Part shown: positions 49,494 to 60,000 of the stretch, one piece after another
Layout: each line of letters begins with the position of its first letter
How positions within the stretch are numbered: position 1 is the first letter of the stretch
DNA from: Quercus robur
Taxonomy: Eukaryota > Streptophyta > Magnoliopsida > Fagales > Fagaceae
NCBI RefSeq assembly: GCF_932294415.1
Contig: NC_065536.1
Span: 60,325,354-60,389,353 of the forward strand
DNA length: 64,000 nucleotides
Reading direction: 5' to 3'
The notes under the pieces: generated by a model
What the model was told of the DNA's origin: nothing
Database searches by the model: none
What the model saw: the letters and a program-made list of their open reading frames with translations, nothing else
Position numbers and translations under genes: made by a program

Positions 49494-49829
49494 AGAACCA
49501 AGTTGTACCGTACCGGAGTGAGCTTGACGATGGCGGCGACGTTGAGAGAGTGGAGCTTGAGAGGAATGAGAGATGAACGAGAGAGAGTGAGTGAGAATGA
49601 GAGTGAATGAATGACCGGATTTGATGAAATGAATAAAAAATAGAAACAATGAGGTCCGACTGAAGAAAATATTGTTTTTTTTTTTTTTTTGCTTCAAGCT
49701 ACAGTGCACATCTATAGATAGATGTGCACTATAGCAATTCATCTAAAATTTTTTGCTATTGCTCCACTGCTGGAACATCATTTTAGGGATAATGGAGCTA
49801 AAATATAGCATTATAGCATTTTAGAGAGT
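48250..49829. mobile_element. Non-autonomous DNA element in the LINE relic
   Basis: The left end GAGCATCCACAGCAGTGGAGC is mirrored by a right arm at about 49750-49785 whose reverse complement reads GATGTTCCAGCAGTGGAGC. The interior is AT-rich, with GC-rich islands at 48478-48545 (CCGCCACCG repeats) and 49230-49600. The latter holds roughly 78-base tandem repeats containing TTGACGATGGCGG and GAGAGAGTGAGCTTGAGAG. The last 44 bases are unexplained. The TIR wording resembles the element at 52573-52985. There is no transposase. Confidence 0.5.
49270..49565. repeat. GC-rich tandem repeats
   Basis: Two adjacent units of about 78 bases (near 49275 and 49352) and a partial third at 49513 contain CTTGACGATGGCGG(C/T)GACGTTGA. 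An A run of about 31 bases lies between units two and three. Open frames here are by-products of the repeat. Confidence 0.65.
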
Positions 49830-50190
49830 GGGAACTGGTGCAGTGGGCTAAGTAGTATCTTCAAGAGTATCAAGCAGCTAATGTTGTCCCTCCTACGCCT
49901 TCTTCAGACCTGGTTGGGAGGTGGTCTCCTCCATCGGGTTCACAGTACAAGGTTAATGTGGATGGTGCAATGTTTTCAAAATGGAATGAATCTGATGTGG
50001 GGGTCACTATTGATGACAAAGGGTTAGTGGTTGTTGCTTTGAGTAAGAAGATTGGTGCTCCCTTAGGTGCTTTAGAGGTTGAGGCAAACACTTCTGAAGT
50101 TGGTCTACAATTTGCTAAAGATGTGGGGAAAATTGATATGAGCTTTGTTTCAAAATGCATAATAATAGACTACAAAAACACACATTGATT

Positions 50191-50725
50191 GACACATGAT
50201 CATATCTTGATTGAAAGTTTTAGATTTAAATTTATTTATATTAATACTTAATTTATCTACTTTTATTATTAAGAAATCCAAACTATTAAGGAGATATATT
50301 ATTTCACAAAATTTTACTATAAAGTTTTCAAATTCCTAGCCGTTCAAGAGCTTTAGCAATTGTTTAGATAAACTTTTTCATTGAGTTGATAGAGGTATGG
50401 TTATGTTAAAAAATAAAAATGATGGTATGAAAGGTTGTACATAAATAAATATAAACTGATAAGCTTATATGAAAATATTAATCCAAACATATACTAAACT
50501 TTATTTCTTTATCTTTTTCTAGAGTTCTTAGAAATATCGTTCCCTCAAAAAAAAAAAAAATAATAATAAAAAAGAATCTATCGCCCCATTCATATTTGGT
50601 AGACCCGTCCACATGTTATGACTTATGAGACTCCATCCGACTCAGCAGTCAGCACTCACGATACGTTTTATTTCCCTAAAACTCTTCTGACAATATATAA
50701 AAGCTTGCCGTTATTAACATTCACA
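50191..50725. other. Intergenic before the tRNA gene
   Basis: AT-rich. No gene was seen. Confidence 0.5.
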
Positions 50726-50796
50726 GCACCAGTGGTCTAGTGGTAGAATAGTACCCTGCCACGGTACAGACCCGGGTTCGATTCCCGGCTGGTGCA
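50726..50796 (+). tRNA. tRNA-Gly (GCC)
   Basis: A full cloverleaf of 71 bases. The acceptor arm GCACCAG pairs with CTGGTGC, with an A discriminator. The D arm has the A-box-like AGTGGTAGAAT. The anticodon stem GTACC/GGTAC holds the loop CTGCCAC with anticodon GCC at 50758-50760. The T arm carries the B box GGTTCGATTCC. No intron and no encoded CCA are present, as usual for nuclear tRNA genes. A T run starting at 50799 is the pol III terminator. The gene looks functional. Confidence 0.97.
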
Positions 50797-51132
50797 AGTT
50801 TTTTTTTTTTTTCTCCTTTTCCCTCTTATGGCACAACGGATGGTCCTGTCACCTGTGAAATATGTATTTTTTTAGCCTCTAGCACGCGCGTGATATGTAT
50901 TTTTTTTATTCACCTATATGTGTTATAACTCACTAGCCTCTGAACACAAGGGTTCGATTCCCAGTTAGTGCAATTTTTTTTTTTTTTCTCCTTTCTCCTT
51001 TTCCCTCTTATGGCACAATGGATGGTCCTGTGAAATATGTATTTTTTTAGCATCTGAGCACGTGCGTGATATGTATATATATTTTTTTTTTCTATTGGCC
51101 TATATGTGTTATAACTTACTAGCCTCTGAGCA
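50770..51132 (+). repeat. Tandem duplication of the tRNA 3' half and flank
   Basis: The segment from the tRNA T arm through the flank (T run, CCCTCTTATGGCACAA(C/T)GGATGG, AAATATGTATTTTTTAGC, CCTATATGTGTTATAACT) to CTAGCCTCTGA occurs twice. GGGTTCG is at 50774 and 50950, and CTAG is at 50933 and 51119. The second tRNA piece (50950-50972) has substitutions and lacks the 5' half, so it is a dead 3' relic. Confidence 0.8.
50799..50812 (+). terminator. Pol III T-run terminator of tRNA-Gly
   Basis: A T run of about 14 bases begins two bases after the tRNA discriminator base. Confidence 0.85.
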
Positions 51133-51370
51133 CGCGCGTGCTTAGAGGCTCTTCAATTTTTTGGTAAAGGTTAATAATTTGCATTTATTATAATTTAAAG
51201 CATTTATTATAATTTGGGATTACTACATTTTTTTTTCATCACACCCCTAGGTTTTTTTTTTTATGATTGGAAAATGTAGTAATCCCAAATTATAATAAAT
51301 GCTCTAAATTATAATGAATGCAAATTATTAACCTTGACCAAAAAATTGAAAAGCCTCTGAGCACGCGCTA
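51119..51370. repeat. Palindromic Helitron-like tail, copy 3
   Basis: CTAGCCTCTGAGCACGC and GAGGCTCTTCAATTTTTTGG at the left mirror CCAAAAAATTGAAAAGCC and TCTGAGCACGCGC at the right. The CATCACACCCCTAGG block lies in the centre. It is shorter than copy 1, with part of one arm deleted. Confidence 0.65.
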
Positions 51371-51398
51371 AATAGTTTAAATAAATTGTAATATATAT

Positions 51399-52151
51399 TG
51401 TGGGGCCCAATAGTTTAGGGGCCCGGCTCGCTCGCTTATGGGGAGTCCACAGGCCCTAAACTAAAGGAAGTCAGGGCCCAAGTCCAAAAATAGGAAGCCC
51501 AAAGTGACCCGAAGATACAGCCGAGGACAGCTTAGTCCTCGGCAAACCCAAAGTCTCCCGGATTAGAGTGGAATACAAGCTAACTTGGGAGATCAGAAAA
51601 TATCTTGGGGCAGTTGTCCTTAATACCCTTCACTGATATGACACTGCACCCAACAGAGCCGGATTTTTAGGCTTTATTGATCATCTCCAACAATTTCGGG
51701 ATTAGATTGATGGGACAGATATCTGCCCTGGAAAGATCGACCCTACACGTGGACGAGGGACAACAAACGTAGGCTAGTATAAAAGGAAAAGTAAACTAAT
51801 AAGGAAGGGATCCCCATCTGACTTCCTGGAAAAAACTCCAGGAATGAGAATGCCCGGACAATATAGGTACAATACCATAAAAAAACCCACCGGCGGGTAA
51901 CCGGAGAGAAACACAAGTGCTCCTCGGACATGATCTGAGGAGTCCAATCCCTCACTTTATAAAGTTATTGGGCTTGGATACCCGAACTAAAGCCTTTTCT
52001 GGTCTAGGTTTATCTAAGGTCCGGCCTGTACCAACACCCTGTGACCCAACGCTAGCCTTTCAAGCCCACTCTCTACAAATTTTATTGTGAGGGATTCTTC
52101 ACGCGCGAGTCTAACGTCGCTGTTGGGCCGTTTGAGAATCGTGTCCCTACA
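51399..52151 (-). mobile_element. Solo LTR, copy 2
   Basis: The borders are TGTGGGGCCC (51399) and CCCTACA (52151). A perfect 5-base duplication, TATAT, lies at 51394-51398 and 52152-52156. On the minus strand it starts TGTAGGGACACGATTC and carries TTTGTAGAGAGTGGGCT, as in copies 1 and 3. It is nested in the Helitron and therefore younger than it. Confidence 0.85.
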
Positions 52152-52572
52152 TATATCTATTTAGTTTTTTTTTTTTTTTTGGGATAAACTTGAGGATGTT
52201 TTTTTTAAAAAAAAAAAAAAATCATTTGAAGATAACTTTTTTTAAGTGATATTTAGTTTTGCTTTTGGATAAACATGGGGTGTTTTTTTTTAAGGAAAAA
52301 AACAGCAGCAACATGGGTTGTTTAACTTATTTTTCTATTAAAAAAAAAAAAAAACAATAAACGTATAGTTACTTTGAAGAAGTGGGTTAGTGAAAGAGTG
52401 TTCATATTTTATAGGCAATATTTTAGTGCAAGTTAAAGATGTATTTTTACCAGATTATCCTTTAGTTTTGTCTCTACTTAAACCTAGGGGGTAGGGGTAT
52501 TTTGAAACAAAAAAAAAAAAAAAAAAAATCCGGTCCAAACAGGGGAAGCCCCTTAAATAGTAGTATAGATAA

Positions 52573-52985
52573 CATAAGAGCATTCTTATCAAGGATTTCA
52601 AAAAAATTAGCATTTAGCATCTCAAAAACCTACTTTATTTATTTTAACAACTCACTTTATAATACACCCAACATCAAAAGTTTTATATTTTTTACCACTT
52701 CATTAATTAAAGATAGTGAAAGAGAGTCGTGAGAAAAAAAGAGGAATAGTGAGAGAGAGAAAAGATATTTTAATTAAAATAGTATTAAAATATTATTATA
52801 TTTATAAGATTTGAGCTACAGTGGAGTGTCATACATAGCATTCCATTGTAGCTCAGATGCTAAAATTTTTAACACTAACACATTTGTTGTAGTGTGTTTT
52901 TTTGGAATGAGATGCTAAAAAATAACATTTTTAGCTTTTGAGAGTTTTAATGTGAATGCTATAATGAGTAATGCTACGAACATAA
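52573..52985. mobile_element. TIR element next to the Helitron
   Basis: The left end GAGCATTCTTATCAAGG runs on to TTAGCATCTC. The right end is its inverse, reading AGCATTCACATTAAAAC and later TTTTAGCATCTC on the minus strand. Internally GAGCTACAGTGGA is mirrored by CCATTGTAGCTC. The wording is like that of the element in the second LINE relic. The target duplication is unclear. It starts within 5 bases of the Helitron 5' end. Confidence 0.5.
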
Positions 52986-53435
52986 TACTTTTCAACAAAT
53001 CTTATAACTATTAAATTATCAAGTTGCAAGATATATAAACAAGGGGTAATTCTTTTTCTCAAAAAAACAAGAAGGGGTAATTCTATGGTACCCTCCAAAA
53101 ATAAGAACACATAGTAGTCAAACTTTGTTCAATAATTTAACCATTAAATACGTCCATATTTATTATATCAATGGATCAAGTTCTAATGAATAAGAATTAG
53201 AGGTCAAATAGCACATTTCTTTCTCTATTAATTACAAACCAAATAAAAGTATAAGATGTATTCTTCTTTTTAATTTCTATGCCCAAACACATTTGGGAAA
53301 AAAGTATTTTCTTCTCCCTTCACTTTTCCTGCTATTTTTTTTCCAACATTGTGTCACATTGTCAATTTTTTACTCTACAGAATGATCTGATTATTTACTA
53401 GGCACTTTAATAATGTTCAATTGATTTTTTTTATA

Positions 53436-53468
<33 letters not shown>

Positions 53469-53745
53469 CATGTTGAAAATCTTTAAACGATAGTCTTTAT
53501 TAAATCTTAATACAAAATTTAAAGATTGTTATTTGGTCATGGATTCAATTAAAAAACGTACGTGATTTGTGTCATTTAGTCATGTGTTTTCTCTCTTTCT
53601 CTTGTTTCCACTTTATCTCTTTATAATGATATCAAAATTATGTTTTATGTTCTCTAATAATAATTTAATTACTAGTAAATAGAATATCTGAAGATATGAC
53701 TCAAAGAAGGTAATATGAAGTAGAAACTATTGCTTTATAGTAATT
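52986..53745. other. Intergenic, nothing recognised
   Basis: AT-rich, with a T run of about 32 bases at 53438-53469. Confidence 0.5.
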
Positions 53746-55588
53746 AGGGCTCCTTTGGTTTAGGGCTCACTTAGTTTTCATAACTCAGTACTCAGTTTTC
53801 ATAGCTCAAACTCAAAACCCAAAACTCATAAGTCATAACCCAAACCCCACTATCACTCAAAAAATCCAACACTTTTGTTTGGTCACAAAACTCAATCATA
53901 TATCTCAATTTTAACTCCACTTTTTGCCAAAATGATGGATCCATCCACTGACACTACACAAAAAATTATGGTTGCTACCCGCGTCCCTTTTCTTTTCTGC
54001 TCTTCAAACCCAGCTACATTGAAATCCAACTCCACCACCACCAATGGCAAACCCAAAAATCAACAACCATAACCTCCACCACCAACAGCCCTCAACACAA
54101 CCACAACCTCCACCAAAAAATTAGAATGAATCAAAAATCCAAACCCACCAACAACCCTCAACCAAAACCACAACCTCCACCAAAAAATCCAAGCGAACAA
54201 GCTCCACCACAGCCCAAGCCTCAAACCACCACAACCACAACAAAAATCCCAAACCCAAATCCTTAGATCGGAGCCCAAGCTTCAAGCCATAACCACAAAC
54301 ACAGAAAACCCAAACCCACCAACATGAAATCTTTAGATTGGTGATCCGAATTGCCAAATCCAAACCCACAAACACAGAAAACCCAAACCCAAACCCAAGA
54401 ATCCTTAGATTGAAAACCAAAATCACGAAAATGAGGTGTGAGTTTTTGTTTCTGGGTATAAATTTATGCATGTATGAAAATGGTGGAGTGGGTCTAAAGA
54501 AGAAAGAAAGAAAGAAAGAAAAAGAAAGAAGAAGAAGAAGAACCAAAAAAAAAAAAAAATGTTGGAGTGGGTCTGAAGAAAGAAAAATAAAGAAGAAGAT
54601 GAGGGAAAAAAAAAGCCTTGGAGTGGATCTGAAGAAGAAAGAAAGAAAGAAAGAAAGGAAAGAAGAAGAAAATGTTGTTGGTGATGAGTGGGTTTGACTT
54701 GACAACACACAAGTTATGGCCCCACAAAATCCTTATATTTACGTTTGTGCCACTGAGAATCAGTTCTCAGTTTTTGAAAACATCCTATTGTTGTTTCCTG
54801 TTTTCATCACTCTAACTCAAATTTTTGAGTTTTGAGTGATGGAAACAAGTGTTGAAAACCAAACCAAACTGTAAGCACACGATTTGCGTTAAACTGCAGT
54901 TGTGTTGGGTTCGCACGTAAATTGGCCCATACAATATCATTTGTAGAGAGTGGGATCGAAAGGCTAAGTCGTGTTTCCCCGGCTGAGGTTTTGTTAAGAT
55001 ATTTATGCATGGTTCCAATATCTTTGCCTCTGAAGCCTTTTTCTCTTCAGTGGGACTGGAGGAGCCCCCTTTTAGGTTACATATTTTTTCTTTTATACTC
55101 GCATGTGTTCAATTTCCTTCGTCCACGTGTAGGGTCGACCCTTTCAAGACTGATACTTGTCCCATCAGTTTTAGACCCGAGTTGTTGGGGAGTGGTTGAG
55201 TAGGCTAAAGAAACACGACTCTGTGAGAGGCAAAGCTCTGTCTAGGGCAGGTAGTATGGGCAGCCTTTCCTAGATATTTTAAATTTCTTACAAGATTATC
55301 CCTATGCCACTTTTGCCCCTTTCCTTAGTGTAATTCTGGGCCAGCCGAGGGCTATACCCTCCTCGGCGGCTTCTTAGGCACATTGATGCTTTGCGTTATT
55401 GGGCTTGGACTACTATCTTCTTCGGCTTGGGCCTTAAGTCTTCCTGTGAACAGGTGGATTTGGTCCATCTGTTGTCGGGCCCCACACAAACAATTTTTTT
55501 TTTTTTTTTTTGTGTGGGACTCACGTGAGAACTCAGTTATGAAAACTGAGTGATATGATCCAAAAACTCATTGATCCAAACAGGCTCT
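53746..55588. mobile_element. Inverted-repeat element with a nested solo LTR
   Basis: The left arm (GGGCTCCTTTGGTTTAGG, then TAGTTTTCATAACTCAGT, about 53747-53830) is mirrored by the right arm, which on the minus strand reads AGAGCCTGTTTGGATC, then CTCAGTTTTCATAACTGAG. The interior has CCAAACCCACAAACAC-type repeats at 54060-54420 and GAAGAAAGAAAG-type repeats at 54480-54680. These generate long but meaningless open frames on both strands. The ends resemble hAT-type MITEs. No certain target duplication was found. Confidence 0.5.
54870..55486 (+). mobile_element. Solo LTR, copy 3
   Basis: It begins TGTAAGCACACGATTTG and ends CGGGCCCCACA. A perfect 5-base duplication, CAAAC, lies at 54865-54869 and 55487-55491. 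It carries TTTGTAGAGAGTGGGAT and AAAGGCTAAG like the other two copies. No internal region remains. Confidence 0.85.
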
Positions 55589-55788
55589 AATACTCGAAGT
55601 GAGTGTGAGTGTCAAGACTGAGGTTTGATTTGAAAGAGTAAAGTCTAGTCAGGCTCAGATTAGATGTACCCACCCAAACAGTGAACAATATATGTGAGGA
55701 ATGAGGTTGATATGTACTGTTTTCTATGCAATGTGAAAATTCTTGTTGACATCTGTTATGATGTCTTTAGTGTTTACTGTGTACCCGA

Positions 55789-56421
55789 CAAGGACGTAGC
55801 TACCTTTGGACTAGGGGCAATGCCCCCAATTTTTTTTTAAAATATATTATTATATATATGTGTACTAATTTTAGTAATTTTGTTCTATAAAATTATATTT
55901 TTTCTCTAAAACAATATCATTGATTCTTTTAAGAGTAATGTTATACTCACAAACTTTTTTACAATATTTATACAAACTGTTTTGGTAGAAAATTCTTATT
56001 GGTTCGCACATGGGCCTACCACTCATATTATTTTTTTTACTTACTAGTAGCCACTTATCACATCAACAATTTATAAAAAAAATTTGTAGCACTAGTATTT
56101 TCCTCATTTTAGTGACTATAAAAAAAATTTATAGATCTAAAATCTAAAACAAAATATACAAGCCCAAAAAAAAAAAAATTCAACAAGAAAAATTACTAAT
56201 AGTAAAACTAGAAATATAAAAAAGTAAGCTCTTAAAATAAACAACCCTACCCTTTAAAAATTCTAAACAAAAATAACTTTGATCTTACCAACACCAAAAA
56301 AAAAAAAAAAAAAAAAAAAACCCTCAACAGCTAAGTAGTAGTAGAGTCAAAGGCTAAAATTGCTACACACAGCCAACAGTAATGCCGCCCCCTTTAACTC
56401 AAAGTTCTGGCTTTGTCCCTG
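55789..56421. mobile_element. hAT-like non-autonomous element
   Basis: The left end is CAAGGACGTAGC and the right end, in inverse, is CAGGGACAAAGCCAG, matching the CAGGG start of hAT ends. An 8-base duplication lies outside: GTACCCGA at 55781-55788 and GTACTCGA at 56422-56429, with one mismatch. It is 633 bases long and non-coding. A smaller MITE-like block may be nested at 55930-56100. Confidence 0.65.
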
Positions 56422-56429
56422 GTACTCGA

Positions 56430-56550
56430 GTAATTCTTAGGTACTTCCAAAGTATGGAAAATGATGCTTCCTCCTCTCACATTCATGGTAGGGTTCACTT
56501 TAAATGTGAGAGGAGCAAGTACCATTTCTCCATACTTCGACAGTTGCTAA
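56430..56550. repeat. Long imperfect hairpin, MITE-like
   Basis: AATTCTTAG, CCAAAGTATGGA and CTCCTCTCACATT on the left pair with AATGTGAGAGGAG, CCATACTTCG and CTAAGAATT on the right, with a loop of about 20 bases. A microRNA-like hairpin is possible, but the terminal symmetry favours a small transposon. Confidence 0.5.
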
Positions 56551-57000
56551 GAATTTTCCCTGTGTACATGTCATTTTTGAAAATTTATTTGCATAGTATT
56601 TATTGAATGATATAAATTTTGGTAGCTTAATTGTATGGAAACAAGTAAAAAATTAGTTTATTTCTAAAAAATTTTAAATCTATATTATTTATTAAAAAAA
56701 AAGTGAGGCAAAAGAATTTTTTTTTTTTTGCCTTTTCCCAAAGAGTAATGTTACATGTTACATATAAAAAATTTTGACAATATTTTTCACATCAGTCAAG
56801 TTGAAAGCTTTTACTTGTTTTTATATAAGTTCACTACTAATATCAATTTTTTTTTTACTTGCCATTAGTAATCTGCCATATTGTCAATTTTTTTTTTCTC
56901 TTCCACATATAGGCTCATCAGTTATCACTAATATCATTTTTTTTTACCTGTCATTAATAAACCACCATAATTGCTTAGGAGGAGGGATCACATGCTCTCT

Positions 57001-57002
<2 letters not shown>

Positions 57003-57030
<28 letters not shown>
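57003..57030. repeat. (TA)n microsatellite
   Basis: A TA dinucleotide run. Short open frames of repeated Tyr-Ile come from it. Confidence 0.95.
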
Positions 57031-57031
<1 letters not shown>

Positions 57032-57039
57032 GATAAAAG

Positions 57040-60000
57040 AAGAGTAGAAGGTGGTTGGGGTTGTGGTTGTGGTGGTGGTGAAAGGTGGTGTTGAGTAAAG
57101 AGCTGATAGTGAATTGAAAAACGATGGCTAACCACTCAATAAAATTTTGGTGTACATCATTGGGCAAAAAATTAAGGACTATTCTACCAAACAATAATTA
57201 TAACACAGAGGAAGAAAATGAAAGCAAGGTGAAGACTGAAGAGAGCTCTCGTATAATTGATAATTGATAATTGATAATTGATAGTATATATATGAGAAAT
57301 TTTAGGAACATATAAAATTACACAATTTTTACCATAACTTATCATATAGCAAATTGTGATTAGTAAAGATCTTTCCTCACGTATACTCACCACCATATTT
57401 CTGTTACTTCTAACTAGCCACATATCAAGTTTGTAGCAAAAATTATGTAACTTTACGATTGTAGCTTTACTCTGTATGTATATTATTATAATGTGTACGT
57501 GAGATGTCTCTTCCATGTGATGACTGATGATAATGATCAGTGGGCCTAACGGTCCCACAAAAAATATCTTCTTATTAATAAGATGGATAGTTGGGCACTT
57601 TAATAGGCCGGTTAATAAAACAATTGGACGGGACCCACCAAATTTGAGAGAGATACTGAGGTGCTTTCACACGAGATAATGTTAGATGCAATGGTGACAT
57701 CACTGACATGGTCATCACTTATCACCGTTATTATGGAAAATTCACGTGGAGTTGTGCACAAAGTTGTGCAAATGGTTGTGTCACCAGAATTACTCTTTCA
57801 TTTCACACCAAGCTGACAATGAAATGCACATTATGTTCCTAATTGAGACACCTTCTCCATGGGATGATAATAGTAAGTACCAAGTAAGTAGGCCACAAGT
57901 TCCCACTTGCAGATATTAACAAGTACGTAGGCATCATATACTATATAATAAAAATTTAGCTTAGAAGTCGTGATTACGTCAAGTAATTTCATCAAACTGA
58001 AGAAATTTTTATAGATTTTAAGAAAAAATAAATATAATTTTTTCTCCCCTATAATTTTTAAGTTGATAAAAATCTTAATTTGATTACAATTCTAATTCTT
58101 CATCTAATCCTTTATTAAAAAATATTAATTAAAAAAACAAAAAAGAAGTAAATAAGAGAATTAGTCTATTGCGTATCAACCTAGGTTCGAGTTTTTTTTT
58201 TTTAATTATTTTTAGATAAGAAAAAATATACATTGTGTATCACAAAACGTAAAAGCAATAAGATAAAATAAAAAAACAAAAGACAAAAAATAAGTAAATA
58301 AAAAACAATTAGTCTATTCCGTATCAAACTATCAACCTAGTTTCGAGTTTTCTTTTTCTTTTTTCTTTTTTTAGATAAAAGCAATGGTATATTTGTTTTT
58401 ATCAATTTTTTTGGATAAAATAATAATAAATGTTTTAACAAAATATGCCACCTACGTTTTGTTCATATCAACTTTTTCTTTGTTTATCTGGATAAAATAA
58501 CAAAGCATGTATAACTTCTTCACAATTGAAAATTCTCTATATATACTATTTTTTTATATATATTCCTATGCACAACTTATAACTTCTTTTTAAGGCTTCT
58601 TTTTTGTGTTTTTATTTTTATTATTTTTTTATATATAGAAACACTACTTATTGTTCTAACCATTTTTTTTTTGTCCTCCATTATCAATAATTCTCCTTTT
58701 TAAATAATTTCTATATGTTGATTAGAAATCTAACTCTCTTTTTGTTTTTTTGTTTTTTTCTTATAACTTAGGCAATTCGACATTTGTGAAATCCATAGTA
58801 AAATGCTCTATCAAACATACCATCCACACTATTACAAGTAGGTATTACTCTATAAAGGCAATTTTAAATCCATTATATAGGGTTTCATATTTATTAATGG
58901 GTTGAATTTGTGTTATGTATATATGTGCGTTATTAGATTAAATTAACTTTCTCGAATAGTAAAATTTTTATGTTACTATTTCCCATTTTTATTTTTGTTA
59001 TTAGTAATATTATATGTGTGTAGAAGTGATTGTCTAACATTATGAGCATATAAAATTTCACTGTAATTATTATTATTAATTTTTTTGGTTTTTACATATG
59101 TCAATATTCATACCTATATATAGCACCCACAATACATTTGAAAAAAAAAATCCTAATACACAGCATGTTATGAATATCAACAACACATTCCTTCACAAGA
59201 TTGCTATAACCAAGTAATATTAAATCTACATCAAGAAAAGAATCCACACCTCAATATGATCTTGCATTTTTCCTTGAACTAATAACTTTTTTTTAACAAT
59301 TGTCTATATCTTTTTTCTTCATCAGGACTCCTTTAATATTAAATTTTCACAACTCTCCACTTATCTTTAAGGAGATCTCGTTTAGATAAAAGAGGCCATT
59401 AGTGTATCAAAACGAAGTCTAAATAAATGTTTGAAAAAAATTCCATGTAGGCTATGCACACAATTTAGATGTAACTACAAATGTCTTATAAGACAATCAA
59501 TAAGTTAGAAGAGAATATTTTTCCCCCTTTTTATATATATATATATATGTTGTGTGATTGCTTGAGACCTTTAATAACAATACTTTATATACAATTTATA
59601 TGATCTAAACTCAAGTGATTATTAATTTATTATTTCTCAATAAAATTATTATAAATTTTATAGTCAAAACTGTCCAACGCACGGAAATAATACTAATATC
59701 ATATAAATACAAGTTCTCATGAAATAGTACAAAATCTTCGGATGGTCCATGAGCAATAACCAAAAATAATAAGTCAGTCAAGCTCAACAAATGTCTCATA
59801 AATAAATAAAATCAACAAACGACTTTAGTTTTTGACCTTGTTTTCATGAAATTAATTTTCATAAAAAATGTAAAAGAATCAGAGAATATCTTAGGAGTAT
59901 ATCCATGGTGCTACCATGTTTTAGTGACACTTTTTGTTGCGAACTAGGGATATTAACGCGAACCCGAAGAATTAAGGGAAATTTTTTTTTTTAATACGAA

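Larger units (their letters stand above)
47097..50190 (+). mobile_element. Second LINE relic, 5'-truncated and interrupted
   Basis: Broken frames give reverse transcriptase C-terminal phrases (SLPSLVGQNKQNTF, then [49 protein letters not shown]). A zf-RVT region follows at 48025-48225 (KVRHFAWRACHDILPT, then CKECKVG and NHLFWFCPE). The frame continues as GTFLSCLVYN or, in the original frame, WNFSKLFGLQC, and is then cut at about 48250. An RNase H start resumes at 49830-50165 (YKVNVDGAMF, then ALEVEANTSEVGLQFAKD). Several stops and frameshifts are present. It is older than the LINE at 3721 and of a different subfamily. Confidence 0.8.
51119..52569 (-). mobile_element. Non-autonomous Helitron with a nested solo LTR
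   Basis: On the minus strand the 5' end is TCTATACTACTATTTAAG at 52569, preceded by A. The 3' end is a GC-rich hairpin (GCACGCGCGTGC core) and CTAG at 51122-51119, followed by T. This gives the A|T insertion site and the TC...CTAG ends that define plant Helitrons. There are no terminal repeats and no Rep/helicase gene. Without the solo LTR it is about 0.7 kb. Its 3' side holds the palindromic tail (51119-51370). The 5' side matches 19830-19977 and 14580-14640. Confidence 0.65.

Noticed and set aside
49092-49742. A 216-codon minus-strand frame with Ser/Arg-rich repeats
   Set aside because: It comes from tandem repeats in a transposable element, and a long T run is read as poly-Phe.
50950-50972. 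A second tRNA-Gly gene
   Set aside because: Only the T arm and part of the acceptor 3' strand remain, with substitutions. There is no D arm and no anticodon arm.
54121-54727. Long open frames on both strands, Phe/Ser-rich or Lys/Arg-rich
   Set aside because: They arise from GAAGAAAG and CCAAACCCAC simple repeats inside a non-autonomous element. There is no domain or codon signal.
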